DNA from: Brumimicrobium sp041655765
GTDB taxonomy: Bacteria > Bacteroidota > Bacteroidia > Flavobacteriales_D > Crocinitomicaceae
Reading direction: 5' to 3'
DNA: 64,000 nucleotides
NCBI GenBank assembly: GCA_041655765.1
Contig: JBBAEU010000005.1
Coordinates: 1-64,000 of the forward strand
Shown: positions 53,270 through 61,516 of the stretch, in pieces
Layout of the letters: the number at the start of each line of letters is the position of its first letter
Numbering within the stretch: position 1 is the stretch's first letter
Position numbers and translations under genes: made by a program
The notes under the pieces: generated by a model
Told to the model about the DNA's origin: nothing
Databases searched by the model: none
The model's input: the letters and a program-made list of their open reading frames with translations, nothing else

Positions 53270-53520
53270 ATCAAGTAGTCTGCTCTGCCGACCTAAGTCA
53301 TCAGGGAAAACCTCTCACACCACCGAACGTACGGGTCTCATGTACGGTGGTTCGTAAATTGACGGATTAATTTCTCCATACATTTCCAGTATCGACACAT
53401 ATCCCCTCATTTTCAGTAGGGAGTTTGTAACCATTGTTGTTGTGATAGGCAATTGCCCAACCTCCACTTCTTGACTTAGTCCATGCGTAGGCATCATCTG
53501 GATTCGCTCCTAATCGAAGG
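53270..53520 (-). pseudogene. Group II intron remnant (maturase C-terminus and 3' ribozyme domains)
   Basis: On the minus strand, from about 53515, one frame reads LGANPDDAYAWTKSRSGGW and then AIA, the start of the maturase C-terminus. Near 53450 the sequence shifts frame (probably a small deletion) and continues as VTNSLLKMRGYVSILEMYGE to a stop at 53315-53317. Together these recall the C-terminus of group II intron proteins. Downstream, 53351-53342 (ACCACCGTAC) and 53328-53319 (GTTCGGTGGT) form the lower helix expected of domain V with one mismatch. The sequence then ends in CTACTTGAT at 53278-53270, like an intron 3' end. Everything upstream of the maturase C-terminus is missing, so it is a dead 3' fragment. 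Confidence 0.78.
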
Positions 53521-53610
53521 GAATTGAATTTTGAAACTCTTGTAAAAATATTTTATAACTTTATAGATAGAAATTATGGTAGTGTCGTATTTGAAACTTG
53601 AACCTGCCCA

Positions 53611-53636
53611 ATTGTTAATATTACACAATAATTTTG
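53611..53636 (+). promoter_or_regulatory. Candidate promoter with overlapping operator for the metal locus
   Basis: TAATTTTG (53629-53636) matches the -7 octamer. It overlaps the last base of an inverted repeat, ATTGT (53611-53615) and ACAAT (53625-53629), with a 9-nt spacer. A dimeric repressor bound there would block the promoter. The leader to the first gene would be about 48 nt. No experimental support exists. Confidence 0.35.
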
Positions 53637-53687
53637 TCAATACAGCATAAAAGACTATCATTGCATTAGAGTTTCTATTTTTTTCAA

Positions 53688-54056
53688 TTGAAAATAAAAA
53701 ATTACATAAGATTTTTTGGGATATTTCTGTTATTGGTTTATACCTCTAGCTTTATTCCATCAATGTTTTTACACCATCACCACCATGAAAATGAGATTGT
53801 AGATTTTGCAGACGCAGATGCTTGTGAAAAAGCAATTTTCTATGGAATTCATGATGAACATGAAGGTCATCTCAGTAAAGTTTTGGACGACTGTTGGCTA
53901 TGCGATAATCACACCTTACCTTTACAATCCATCACTAATTCTGTTCTAACTTTACCTGAAGTTGAATCTTACACCAAATTTGTTACTTACTACAATGGTT
54001 TCCATTCTATTGATTTAACAGGAAACTCAAACAAAGATCCTCCACTTTTCATTTAG
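53688..54056 (+). CDS. Small His/Cys-rich membrane-anchored protein (metal locus)
   Basis: A 122-residue protein starting with TTG 53688. Residues 9-27 form a signal or transmembrane helix. HHHHH at 29-33 follows, then HDEHEGH at 55-61 and CWLCDNH at 69-75; the C-terminus has KDPPLF. The pattern of helix, His run, CxxC-x-x-H and terminal PP recalls the DUF2946 type of metal-associated small protein and is shared with the gene at 56565. It probably binds a transition metal in the periplasm. It precedes the TonB-dependent receptor by about 50 nt. Confidence 0.7.
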   Translation: MKIKNYIRFFGIFLLLVYTSSFIPSMFLHHHHHENEIVDFADADACEKAIFYGIHDEHEGHLSKVLDDCWLCDNHTLPLQSITNSVLTLPEVESYTKFVTYYNGFHSIDLTGNSNKDPPLFI

Positions 54057-54105
54057 ATGCATTTTTATTTATTCTATATTATATAGAACAAATATTTTAG
54101 ATCCA

Positions 54106-56565
54106 TTGATAAAAGTCATCATTGGATATTGTGTTTATAGAAAAAAGTCCATTTTGATTCAGAAAATCTTATTAGCGATTGCATTCATATTTCTCTATCA
54201 ATCAAATACTTTAGGTCAAAACTTTAAACTTAAAGGAATGATTACAAATGAAAATGAAAAGCCGTTAGAAAACATCGCTGTAACCATAAAAAATATAAAT
54301 GAACTGGTCTTTACAAACGAGGCCGGATACTTTACTATTGAAAACATTCCAAAAGGAAATCATTCACTCATTGTAAACGCATACAGCGAAAATGAGATTG
54401 TTTTCGATGTGTTTTTAGATAAAGATACTGTACTCCCAGAACCGATAATTATCGACGCGCAAATTGTTCAGTTCGATGAAGTTGAAGTTATCAAGAGAAA
54501 GGCCATGAACAGTCCGATTGAAAGTTTGCCTATTTTAGAAGTAGATTTTCATGAAATCAGAAGGGAAATTGGAGGAAGTTTGATGCAAACATTGGAAAAA
54601 TTGCCAGGAATAAAAAGTATCGGAATCGGTTCTTCAAATTCAAAACCATTGATTAGGGGATTAGGCTTTAATCAAGTCGTTGTTGTAGAAAACGGAATCA
54701 AACACGAAGGACAACAATGGGGTGCAGATCACGGACTTGAAATCGACCAATACAGCATCGATAAATTGGAAATCATCAAAGGTCCGACTTCATTTTTATA
54801 TGGTTCAGATGCTTTGGGCGGAATCATTGATATCAAATCGAATACTGCTCCTTTAAGAAATACTTTTGGAGGAAGCGTTGATTTGGTTGGAAAAAGTAAT
54901 AACCTTCACTTTGGAAGCTCATTAAATATGTTTGGCAGAAATGATAAATGGTTTTTTAATTTCCGTACAAGCTATATGGACTATGCTGATTACAGAGTCC
55001 CTACAGATACAGTCTATATCTATAGTTACGGCGTTAGCTTAAAAGATAATTTTGTGCGAAACAGTGCAGGAAAAGAATTGAATAGTAGTATTCATTTTGG
55101 TTATTTAGACACAAAAGTAAGAAGTATTTTCTCTGTGAGTAACACTTTTAATCGCAGTGGATTTTTTGCCAATGCACACGGAATTACGCCAACCAAGGTA
55201 GATGATACAATTTATGATGCTTCAAATAGGGATATACTTTTGCCTTATCAACAAGTAAATCATCTAAAAGTAAGTAATCAAACGAACTTCAGTTTGGGAG
55301 AACATCAAATCAGCATCGAATCGGGTTATCAACAAAATTTGAGAAGTGAATACGGCTTGTATTTGGCGCATGGATACATGCCAACAAGTTTGCCAGATGA
55401 GCTAAATAATCATCCAAACTTAGAAAGAGGATTTAACAAAAACACAATCAGTTTGAAAATCCATGACAAAATAAACTTGGGCAAACACGAACTGAATTTT
55501 GGCGCAAACGGTCAGTATGAACACAACAAAATTGGTGGTTGGGGATTTTTGATTCCGAATTATTCTTTCTACCAATTGGGCGCATTTATCTTTGATAATT
55601 ATGACATCACAAATCACTTAACACTTTCCGCTGCGTTGCGATTTGATTATGGAAAGACAAATATCAAAGCTTATTACGATTGGTTTGAAAGCGAAGTCGT
55701 TATAAATGGAAATACTTATCTTGAAAAACTTCAAAAAGCGGATGAATTTTCAAAAGATTTCAGCAGTTTGAGCTGGTCGGCTGGCTTGGTTTACCACAAA
55801 AATGATTTTGGTTTGCATCTAAACGTTGGAAAAAGTTTTAGAATGCCAATTGCCAAAGAATTGGCTGCAAGTGGCGTGAATTATCATTATTTTAGATATG
55901 AAAAAGGAAACCAAGACCTTTCCCCTGAACAATCTTATCAATTAGATCTTGGAATACACATCCAAAAGAGAGCTTGGAATATCCACTTTACACCATTTGT
56001 AAATTATTTCACCAATTTTATTTTTCTAAATCCCACAGCTAATTATGACACATATTATGGTGCAGGTAATCAAATTTTTGAATACACCCAAGCACAAGTT
56101 TTTAGGGCTGGATTTGAATTGACAGCTGAATACAAACCAATCAAACAAGTTAAATTAGAAACCGGATTTGAATATCTATACAACATTCAAATGTCAGGAG
56201 CAAAAAAATATTATCCTTTGCCTTTTTCGCCTCCTACCTCTGGAATTGTTTCCATCTCTTACGAACCAAATCTTTGGGAAAAACGTTTAAAAAATACATT
56301 TTTCAAGGTAAATGTAAGACTGACAGCAGAGCAAAACGAAATTGTTCCTCCTGAAAAAATTACACCAAGTCACCATATCTGGGGATTATCATTGGGAACT
56401 TCCATAAAAATGAAGAAAAATGCCATTGATGTAAGCTTGAATGTTTACAATTTATTCAATCAAAAATACCTCAATCACATTAGTTTTTATCGACTAATTG
56501 ACTTGCCAGAACAAGGAAGAAATTTTGTTTTATCCATTAAAATCCCTTTTGATTTCAAAAAATAA
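54106..56565 (+). CDS. TonB-dependent outer-membrane receptor, probably for a metal
   Basis: An 819-residue receptor from TTG 54106; TTG 54154 gives a tighter signal peptide (IQKILLAIAFIFLYQSNTLG) and is a good alternative. A carboxypeptidase-like domain spans about residues 38-115, and the plug about 140-250 with MQTLEKLPGIKSIGIGSS, LIRGLGFNQVVVVENGIK and GPTSFLYGSDALGGIID. The 22-strand barrel follows and ends in a typical terminal strand (GRNFVLSIKIPFDF). Flanking His-rich small proteins suggest a metal or metal complex as ligand, with zinc or copper candidates. Its stop overlaps the next ATG. Confidence 0.9.
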   Translation: MIKVIIGYCVYRKKSILIQKILLAIAFIFLYQSNTLGQNFKLKGMITNENEKPLENIAVTIKNINELVFTNEAGYFTIENIPKGNHSLIVNAYSENEIVFDVFLDKDTVLPEPIIIDAQIVQFDEVEVIKRKAMNSPIESLPILEVDFHEIRREIGGSLMQTLEKLPGIKSIGIGSSNSKPLIRGLGFNQVVVVENGIKHEGQQWGADHGLEIDQYSIDKLEIIKGPTSFLYGSDALGGIIDIKSNTAPLRNTFGGSVDLVGKSNNLHFGSSLNMFGRNDKWFFNFRTSYMDYADYRVPTDTVYIYSYGVSLKDNFVRNSAGKELNSSIHFGYLDTKVRSIFSVSNTFNRSGFFANAHGITPTKVDDTIYDASNRDILLPYQQVNHLKVSNQTNFSLGEHQISIESGYQQNLRSEYGLYLAHGYMPTSLPDELNNHPNLERGFNKNTISLKIHDKINLGKHELNFGANGQYEHNKIGGWGFLIPNYSFYQLGAFIFDNYDITNHLTLSAALRFDYGKTNIKAYYDWFESEVVINGNTYLEKLQKADEFSKDFSSLSWSAGLVYHKNDFGLHLNVGKSFRMPIAKELAASGVNYHYFRYEKGNQDLSPEQSYQLDLGIHIQKRAWNIHFTPFVNYFTNFIFLNPTANYDTYYGAGNQIFEYTQAQVFRAGFELTAEYKPIKQVKLETGFEYLYNIQMSGAKKYYPLPFSPPTSGIVSISYEPNLWEKRLKNTFFKVNVRLTAEQNEIVPPEKITPSHHIWGLSLGTSIKMKKNAIDVSLNVYNLFNQKYLNHISFYRLIDLPEQGRNFVLSIKIPFDFKK

Positions 56566-56870
56566 TGGGAAAATTCAAAGACATATTGCACAAAGGTTTT
56601 GCCGTATTTTTTATCGGATTGATGCTGTTGATTTCTTTCCATAACTTGGTGGATTATCACGCAGAATCATCGCACAGTCATGCGCACAATTGTGCTATTT
56701 GCCATCAAGTTATGATAGAAGAAACTCCAACTGTTTCTATCCCTAAATTGTTAAATTTTTACACTCAAAAATTTGTCGTAAAAGCAAAAATTGGGTTTAC
56801 ACAAAAAAACCAACTTAAACATTTATTCGTCCGTGGTCCGCCATTTTCATTTTATTTTTCCACAATCTAA
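56565..56870 (+). CDS. Small His/Cys-rich membrane protein, paralogue of the 53688 gene
   Basis: A 101-residue protein whose ATG overlaps the receptor stop (TAATG). A transmembrane helix (about 11-25) is followed by HSHAHNCAICH at 37-47, with His37, His39, His41, Cys43, Cys46 and His47 as likely metal ligands. The C-terminus has VRGPPFSF. The layout matches the 53688 product. It is probably a periplasmic metal-binding partner of the receptor; sequence alone cannot tell chaperone, sensor or ligand delivery. Confidence 0.78.
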   Translation: MGKFKDILHKGFAVFFIGLMLLISFHNLVDYHAESSHSHAHNCAICHQVMIEETPTVSIPKLLNFYTQKFVVKAKIGFTQKNQLKHLFVRGPPFSFYFSTI

Positions 56871-56907
56871 TTACCAATATTATTATTAAAAATTAAATAA
56901 ATTGGAA

Positions 56908-57621
56908 ATGAAAAATATAACAAAAATATTAATGATTGCAACGGTTTTAGGTTTAACCTTTACAAGTTGTAAAAAAGATGAAATTGAGCCAGGAGTGAAC
57001 GCTCCGACAATTAGTAACGCCGAATTTGGTCATGATAACAACAAAACAGCCATGGTTGGTGGCGATTTGCACATCGAAGCGGTAATATCTGCTCCTGGAA
57101 AAATTGACAACATCAAAGTAGAACTGCATCCTGAAAGTGGTAGCGCTTGGGAATTTAGTCAAATTTACAAAGATGAATTTGATGGATTGTTAAACGCAAC
57201 ATTTCACAAGCACATTGCTATTCCTACAGATGCAACGCCTGGCGAATATCATTTGCATTTCGTTGTAACAGATAAAAACGGGAAGCAAACAAGTACAGAG
57301 GCGCATATCGACATTATTGACAATGCGGGTTCGCTTACTGTTTCAGGCTTGACAGTTCATGTTGAAAATGGAGGAAACATCTTGCATGTCGAAGGTCATA
57401 TCACAGCATCCAATGGAATTGCGGAAGTTGAAGTAGAAGTTCACGGTCCTTGGGAAGATGTGTTTATCTTTAACGATGTTTCGATGGTTGGACAAACTTC
57501 GTATCATTTTTCGGAAGAAATTGATTTTTCCGCTGCTCCGTCAGGACATTATCATTTGCATTTTGGAGTAACCGACCAATCTGGAGAAGTTGTTCATTTC
57601 GATGAACATTTTGATAAGTAA
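56908..57621 (+). CDS. DUF4625 lipoprotein with two tandem domains
   Basis: A protein of 237 residues from ATG 56908 (TTG 56902 adds two). The lipobox is LTFTSC. Two Ig-like DUF4625 units follow: about 30-130, with GDLHIEAVIS, VELHPESGSAW and GEYHLHFVVTDKNGK, and about 135-237, with NILHVEGHITASNG, VEVHGPWEDVF and GHYHLHFGVTDQSGE. The repeated YHLHF-x-VTD motif and many other His in surface-like positions suggest metal binding. It lies 37 nt downstream of the small His/Cys protein. Confidence 0.85.
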   Translation: MKNITKILMIATVLGLTFTSCKKDEIEPGVNAPTISNAEFGHDNNKTAMVGGDLHIEAVISAPGKIDNIKVELHPESGSAWEFSQIYKDEFDGLLNATFHKHIAIPTDATPGEYHLHFVVTDKNGKQTSTEAHIDIIDNAGSLTVSGLTVHVENGGNILHVEGHITASNGIAEVEVEVHGPWEDVFIFNDVSMVGQTSYHFSEEIDFSAAPSGHYHLHFGVTDQSGEVVHFDEHFDK

Positions 57622-57629
57622 AATGGTTT

Positions 57630-57696
57630 AAAAGAAAGGAAGTGTTCAAAAAAGATAAAATGTTTTCAGCTTTTGTCACTTTTTGAATGCTTTCTT
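57630..57696 (+). terminator. Probable terminator or attenuator between the two DUF4625 genes
   Basis: AAAAGAAAG ... TTCAAAAA can pair with TTTTTGAA ... CTTTCTTTT, with a small internal loop, and ends in a T run. It begins about 9 nt after the first DUF4625 stop. A fresh -7 octamer follows at once, so the second gene may have its own promoter. Confidence 0.45.
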
Positions 57697-57698
57697 TT

Positions 57699-57706
57699 TA
57701 AATTTG
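57699..57706 (+). promoter_or_regulatory. Predicted -7 element for the second DUF4625 gene
   Basis: TAAATTTG matches the octamer exactly. The first in-frame ATG (57714) is only 7 nt away; the better signal peptide begins at 57744. Confidence 0.4.
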
Positions 57707-57743
57707 AATCGGAATGGACATTTCAGTCGTTCCACTTAAAAAT

Positions 57744-58208
57744 ATGATTATGCAAAAGACAATTTTCATCATCGCTTTATCACTGTTTTTTATAGGATGT
57801 GATAAAGACGAAATCGACAATACACCGCCTGCAATTGAGGCAAATTACCTTTCTTTTCCTGAAAATTGCAGCGAAATCAAAAGAGGCGAAAATTTTACTT
57901 TTAAGGCAAAGTTTACCGATGACATTGAATTGGGTTCTTTTGGACTGGACATTCATCACAACTTCGATCAGCATAACCACAGCACAGAACCCGGAGTTTG
58001 TCCGCAAGACCCAATAAAATCTCCGTCCAATCCTTTTGTTTTGATAGAAAATCACGAAATTCCAGCAGGTTTAACAACTTTTGAAGCCAACGTTTCAGTA
58101 GCTGTTCCCAACGATATCGACACAGGCGATTACCATTTTATGATAAAAGTAACCGACAAAGCAGGCTGGCAAACGCTGAAAGGATTAAGCGTGAAAATTA
58201 TTCCTTAG
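57744..58208 (+). CDS. DUF4625 lipoprotein, single domain
   Basis: A protein of 154 residues from ATG 57744 (alternatives 57714 and 57750). The signal peptide ends with lipobox FFIGC and the mature part begins CDKDEIDNTPP. One DUF4625 unit follows: GENFTFKAKFTDDIELGSF, a His-rich insertion GLDIHHNFDQHNHS with a following Cys, and GDYHFMIKVTDKAGWQTLKG. The His insertion sits where the first paralogue has the VELHPES loop. It is likely an outer-membrane lipoprotein that binds metal for the receptor. Confidence 0.82.
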   Translation: MIMQKTIFIIALSLFFIGCDKDEIDNTPPAIEANYLSFPENCSEIKRGENFTFKAKFTDDIELGSFGLDIHHNFDQHNHSTEPGVCPQDPIKSPSNPFVLIENHEIPAGLTTFEANVSVAVPNDIDTGDYHFMIKVTDKAGWQTLKGLSVKIIP

Positions 58209-58276
58209 TCTTTAGATAAATAAACTTACCTTAAACAAACTCCTGAGGTTATAAGGACAATTACGCTTAAGAAATA

Positions 58277-61200
58277 TCACCGTGATACATGTACATAACC
58301 ATGACCTTCAACGATTTCTTTGTTGAATCCAGTAATCTTGTATTTATAAAAATATACACCATCTGTAACCTCTTTCCCTCTCGATGAAACTCCATCCCAT
58401 TTAAAATCCACATCGGTTGAATGATAAACATCTTCTCCCCATCTGTTAAGAATAAAAATTTCTAATTCTTTAGCATTTACACCTTTAAATAGGAAAAAAT
58501 CATTGGTATTATCTCCATTTGGAGTAAAAACATTTGGAAATTCGACAATCAAAGGTAAATCGTTGGTTATTATAATCGTAACATAAGCTGTGTCAACACA
58601 ACCATTTTTTTCAGCGATTAACATGACAGTGTATGTACCCAAAGAATCATAGACTTGAACTTGAGAAGAAGTATTGTTTGTCATTAAAGTACTATCATTC
58701 CCAAAATCCCAATAGTAAGTAATTCCATTTTGGCTATTGTTTGTCAACAATACTTCCAGTGGACTTTCTCCTTCGCTTGGTGTAGCAGAAACAGAAGCAA
58801 TCGGCGGACCATCTAAAGAAACAGGAGGACTAATTGCGCTACATCCATTGATATCAGTAACAGTTACAGTGATGGGCAAACTTGTTGTAGTTGCGATCGT
58901 TGGGGTTGTTTCTCCTGTACTCCAGAGATAAGAATCATAATTTCCTACAACATTTAGATGTGCGAATTCACCATGACAATATACCAAATCACCATTTATT
59001 ATTGGGTTAGGAAGTGGATGAACGACAAGTTGAACATTTGAAGTGCTATCACAACCTGAGCCAGTAGTAAAAGTTTCTGAATAAATCCCTGAAGTGGATT
59101 GGCTCACTCCGTGAATAACCGCATTTTCTCCATCACAAATTTCAATGATTGAGTTGTAAACAATGGTTGTGGATTCAGTAATATTTACAGGATCACTCGT
59201 TCCTTGACAGCCGTTCGCATCTGTCACAGTGACAAAAACTGGATCAGATGTAGTAGTGGAAATCGTTTGTGTTGACTCTCCTGTACTCCATGAATATGAA
59301 TCATATCCACTTCCTGCATCCAATAAAGCGCTACCTCCAGTACAATATTGAAATGTGCCTGTGATGACAGGTTCCGGGACAGAATAAACTTGTACACTTT
59401 CTATTACCGATACTGGACAAGTACCGCCCCCATTTAGTGTGTAAGTAACAGAATAGGTATTACCTCCATTACCACCTGAAATCATACCTGTTGTTGGGTT
59501 AATTGTTGCACCATCACTTGGGGCAGGATTAAAGCTAAAAACTCCTCCAGCTGGTGTGACATTTGTTGCAGCAACAGCTGCTCCTTCACAAAAGTTATCG
59601 AGTGTAAACGACGGATTAACTGAACTTGGATCAGAGATTGTCACAAATTCTGTTGTTGTGCAAGGAGTTGAAGTGCCTGTTGTTACAATTGACAAATTAT
59701 TGATTGCTACAGAAGGATCTGTTCCAACACCATCATCATTGTTATCCCATTGAATTGCAATTTGCAAATTAGGATTATTATCGCAACTTGCAGGTAACAA
59801 ATGAGAATAAACTGACCACAATCCTTGTCCTGAAGTACAAACTCCCGAATTAAGAGCCGTTCCTAGCTGATTCCATCCACTTCCATCATTGTACCATACA
59901 GTTGCTTGATCATTTGGTATCGAGCCGTTTGCGATGTAGTCAAAATTTAATGTCAATCCACTATATCCAGTTGTGTTGATTACGGGAGATTCAGCCCGTC
60001 GATGTGTTTCAGGGCAATAGAGTAGGCCACACAAACCACCTGCATCATAAGCTGCTCCACCATTTGGGAAGAAAGCACTTGTAATATGTAAGGTTGCATC
60101 CCCATTTCCTGCTACCCCGCAACCACCAGGTGGAACACCACCTTCATTGTCGTTTATCACAAAATAGTTTGGGTCTGAACCTTCACCACCTAGGGAAACA
60201 TTCAAATTCCATCCCGTTCCTCCAGTTTCAAAATCTTCTGAAAAAATAGTGATTGTACCACTTCCACCATTATCAGTTATCTCTACAGAGTAATCACCAG
60301 AACAGAGGTTGGTAATTGAAGAAGTATTTGTGCCGACGGGGTTTCCACCTGAGTCAAACCAAGCATAGGAGAAGTTACCACTTCCACCAGAGACAAAGGC
60401 TGATATCTCTCCATCACAATCACCAGAGCAACTTGGATTTTCTGAAAGAATGGTATCAACAGAAAAACCCATAATTGGGTCAAGTGTAAAACTCATTGAC
60501 GTATCACACATTGGAAAAGCCGAATTGGTAACCAACACGTCGTAGGTTCCCGCTGATAATCCTGTTGCAATAGAATCTGTTTGTGAGAGTGGGTCGTTCC
60601 AAAGATATGAGAAATGATCACCACAGTCAGGCGTAGCAACCACATATCCAGAATTATTAACACAAGGGTCAGAATACCCTCCATTTATTGAAAAATCAAA
60701 TGGAGGACAGGTAAAAGTAGTACCCGAATCAGTCGAACATTCACTTGTGCCACAATTTAGCACTGGACAAATTGTAATCGGTCCACAAGCTGCTGATTGA
60801 TTAAGATTTATACATACTGTTATTATGTCGCCAGGTGCGTAACAACCACCTATTTGCATATTAGATGTTATCTGATTACAATCATTATCGAATGTTGCCA
60901 CACTTGAAACAACGGAGTTAGTAATATTTGCACCATTACACCCTCCAGGAGTGTTACCTTGATTTGTTCCACTTGTATTACATCCACTAATAGCAAATGA
61001 AACCCGTACTGCATCAGAAACAGGTGGAACGACATATTCAAAGCAAACAGTTGTTGGGTAAGGTTCATCAATTGTATAACACCAACCATTACTGCTTGCT
61101 GTAGCATAATTTACAGGCCAACTTGGAGAGTCGAAAAACGAACCGATCGTATTAGCACAATTAAATGTTGAACTTCCTCCACAATCTGAGGGGCAAGTTG

Positions 61201-61306
61201 CCGCGGTTTCTCCTGGATCACAATTTCCATCTCCACAGCACTGAGAAAATAAGTCATTAGAAAAAAACATAAAAGTAACAAGCAGTAGCAATACATGTAA
61301 TTTCAT
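58277..61306 (-). CDS. Large T9SS type B cargo protein with PKD and SprB-like repeats
   Basis: A 1009-residue surface protein. The signal peptide ends at LFSQ, followed by a Cys-rich motif CCGDGNCDPGETAATCPSDC at 23-42. SprB-like Cys-containing repeats follow (GEISAFVSGGSGNFSYAWFD), then a MAM/lectin-like segment near 350-540 (FETGGTGWNLNVSLGG), and repeated YCxGxxAxLxxxxxYDSYxWSTGEST units. A PKD domain lies at about 830-905. The last 87 residues (FPNVFTPNGDNTNDFFLFKG, then NRWGEDVYHS) are the type B sorting signal. It is probably an adhesin; no partner PorP gene is adjacent. Confidence 0.9.
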   Translation of the reverse strand: MKLHVLLLLVTFMFFSNDLFSQCCGDGNCDPGETAATCPSDCGGSSTFNCANTIGSFFDSPSWPVNYATASSNGWCYTIDEPYPTTVCFEYVVPPVSDAVRVSFAISGCNTSGTNQGNTPGGCNGANITNSVVSSVATFDNDCNQITSNMQIGGCYAPGDIITVCINLNQSAACGPITICPVLNCGTSECSTDSGTTFTCPPFDFSINGGYSDPCVNNSGYVVATPDCGDHFSYLWNDPLSQTDSIATGLSAGTYDVLVTNSAFPMCDTSMSFTLDPIMGFSVDTILSENPSCSGDCDGEISAFVSGGSGNFSYAWFDSGGNPVGTNTSSITNLCSGDYSVEITDNGGSGTITIFSEDFETGGTGWNLNVSLGGEGSDPNYFVINDNEGGVPPGGCGVAGNGDATLHITSAFFPNGGAAYDAGGLCGLLYCPETHRRAESPVINTTGYSGLTLNFDYIANGSIPNDQATVWYNDGSGWNQLGTALNSGVCTSGQGLWSVYSHLLPASCDNNPNLQIAIQWDNNDDGVGTDPSVAINNLSIVTTGTSTPCTTTEFVTISDPSSVNPSFTLDNFCEGAAVAATNVTPAGGVFSFNPAPSDGATINPTTGMISGGNGGNTYSVTYTLNGGGTCPVSVIESVQVYSVPEPVITGTFQYCTGGSALLDAGSGYDSYSWSTGESTQTISTTTSDPVFVTVTDANGCQGTSDPVNITESTTIVYNSIIEICDGENAVIHGVSQSTSGIYSETFTTGSGCDSTSNVQLVVHPLPNPIINGDLVYCHGEFAHLNVVGNYDSYLWSTGETTPTIATTTSLPITVTVTDINGCSAISPPVSLDGPPIASVSATPSEGESPLEVLLTNNSQNGITYYWDFGNDSTLMTNNTSSQVQVYDSLGTYTVMLIAEKNGCVDTAYVTIIITNDLPLIVEFPNVFTPNGDNTNDFFLFKGVNAKELEIFILNRWGEDVYHSTDVDFKWDGVSSRGKEVTDGVYFYKYKITGFNKEIVEGHGYVHVSR

Positions 61307-61516
61307 AATAAGTAGTTTTTAAAACTAAAGTAAACTTACTAAAAAAAATAGATAAAAAAAAGAAATTAAAGAAAATAAACAGCTTAATTCACTCATTTAC
61401 AAACTTAAACGCAATGAAAGTCTTGATTTTATTTTTGTCGGCTATTAAAAATCCATTTGCATATTTGACTGTTCATTAACTTTTTTGATTTGGTTTAGGA
61501 TGAGAAGATTTTTTAT

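Noticed and set aside
53315..53497. A 60-codon minus-strand ORF taken as a gene
   Set aside because: It is the second frame of the decayed group II intron maturase C-terminus, not a functional gene.
53688..58208. SusC/SusD polysaccharide-utilisation locus
   Set aside because: No SusD-like lipoprotein or glycoside hydrolase is present; the His-rich partners point to metals.
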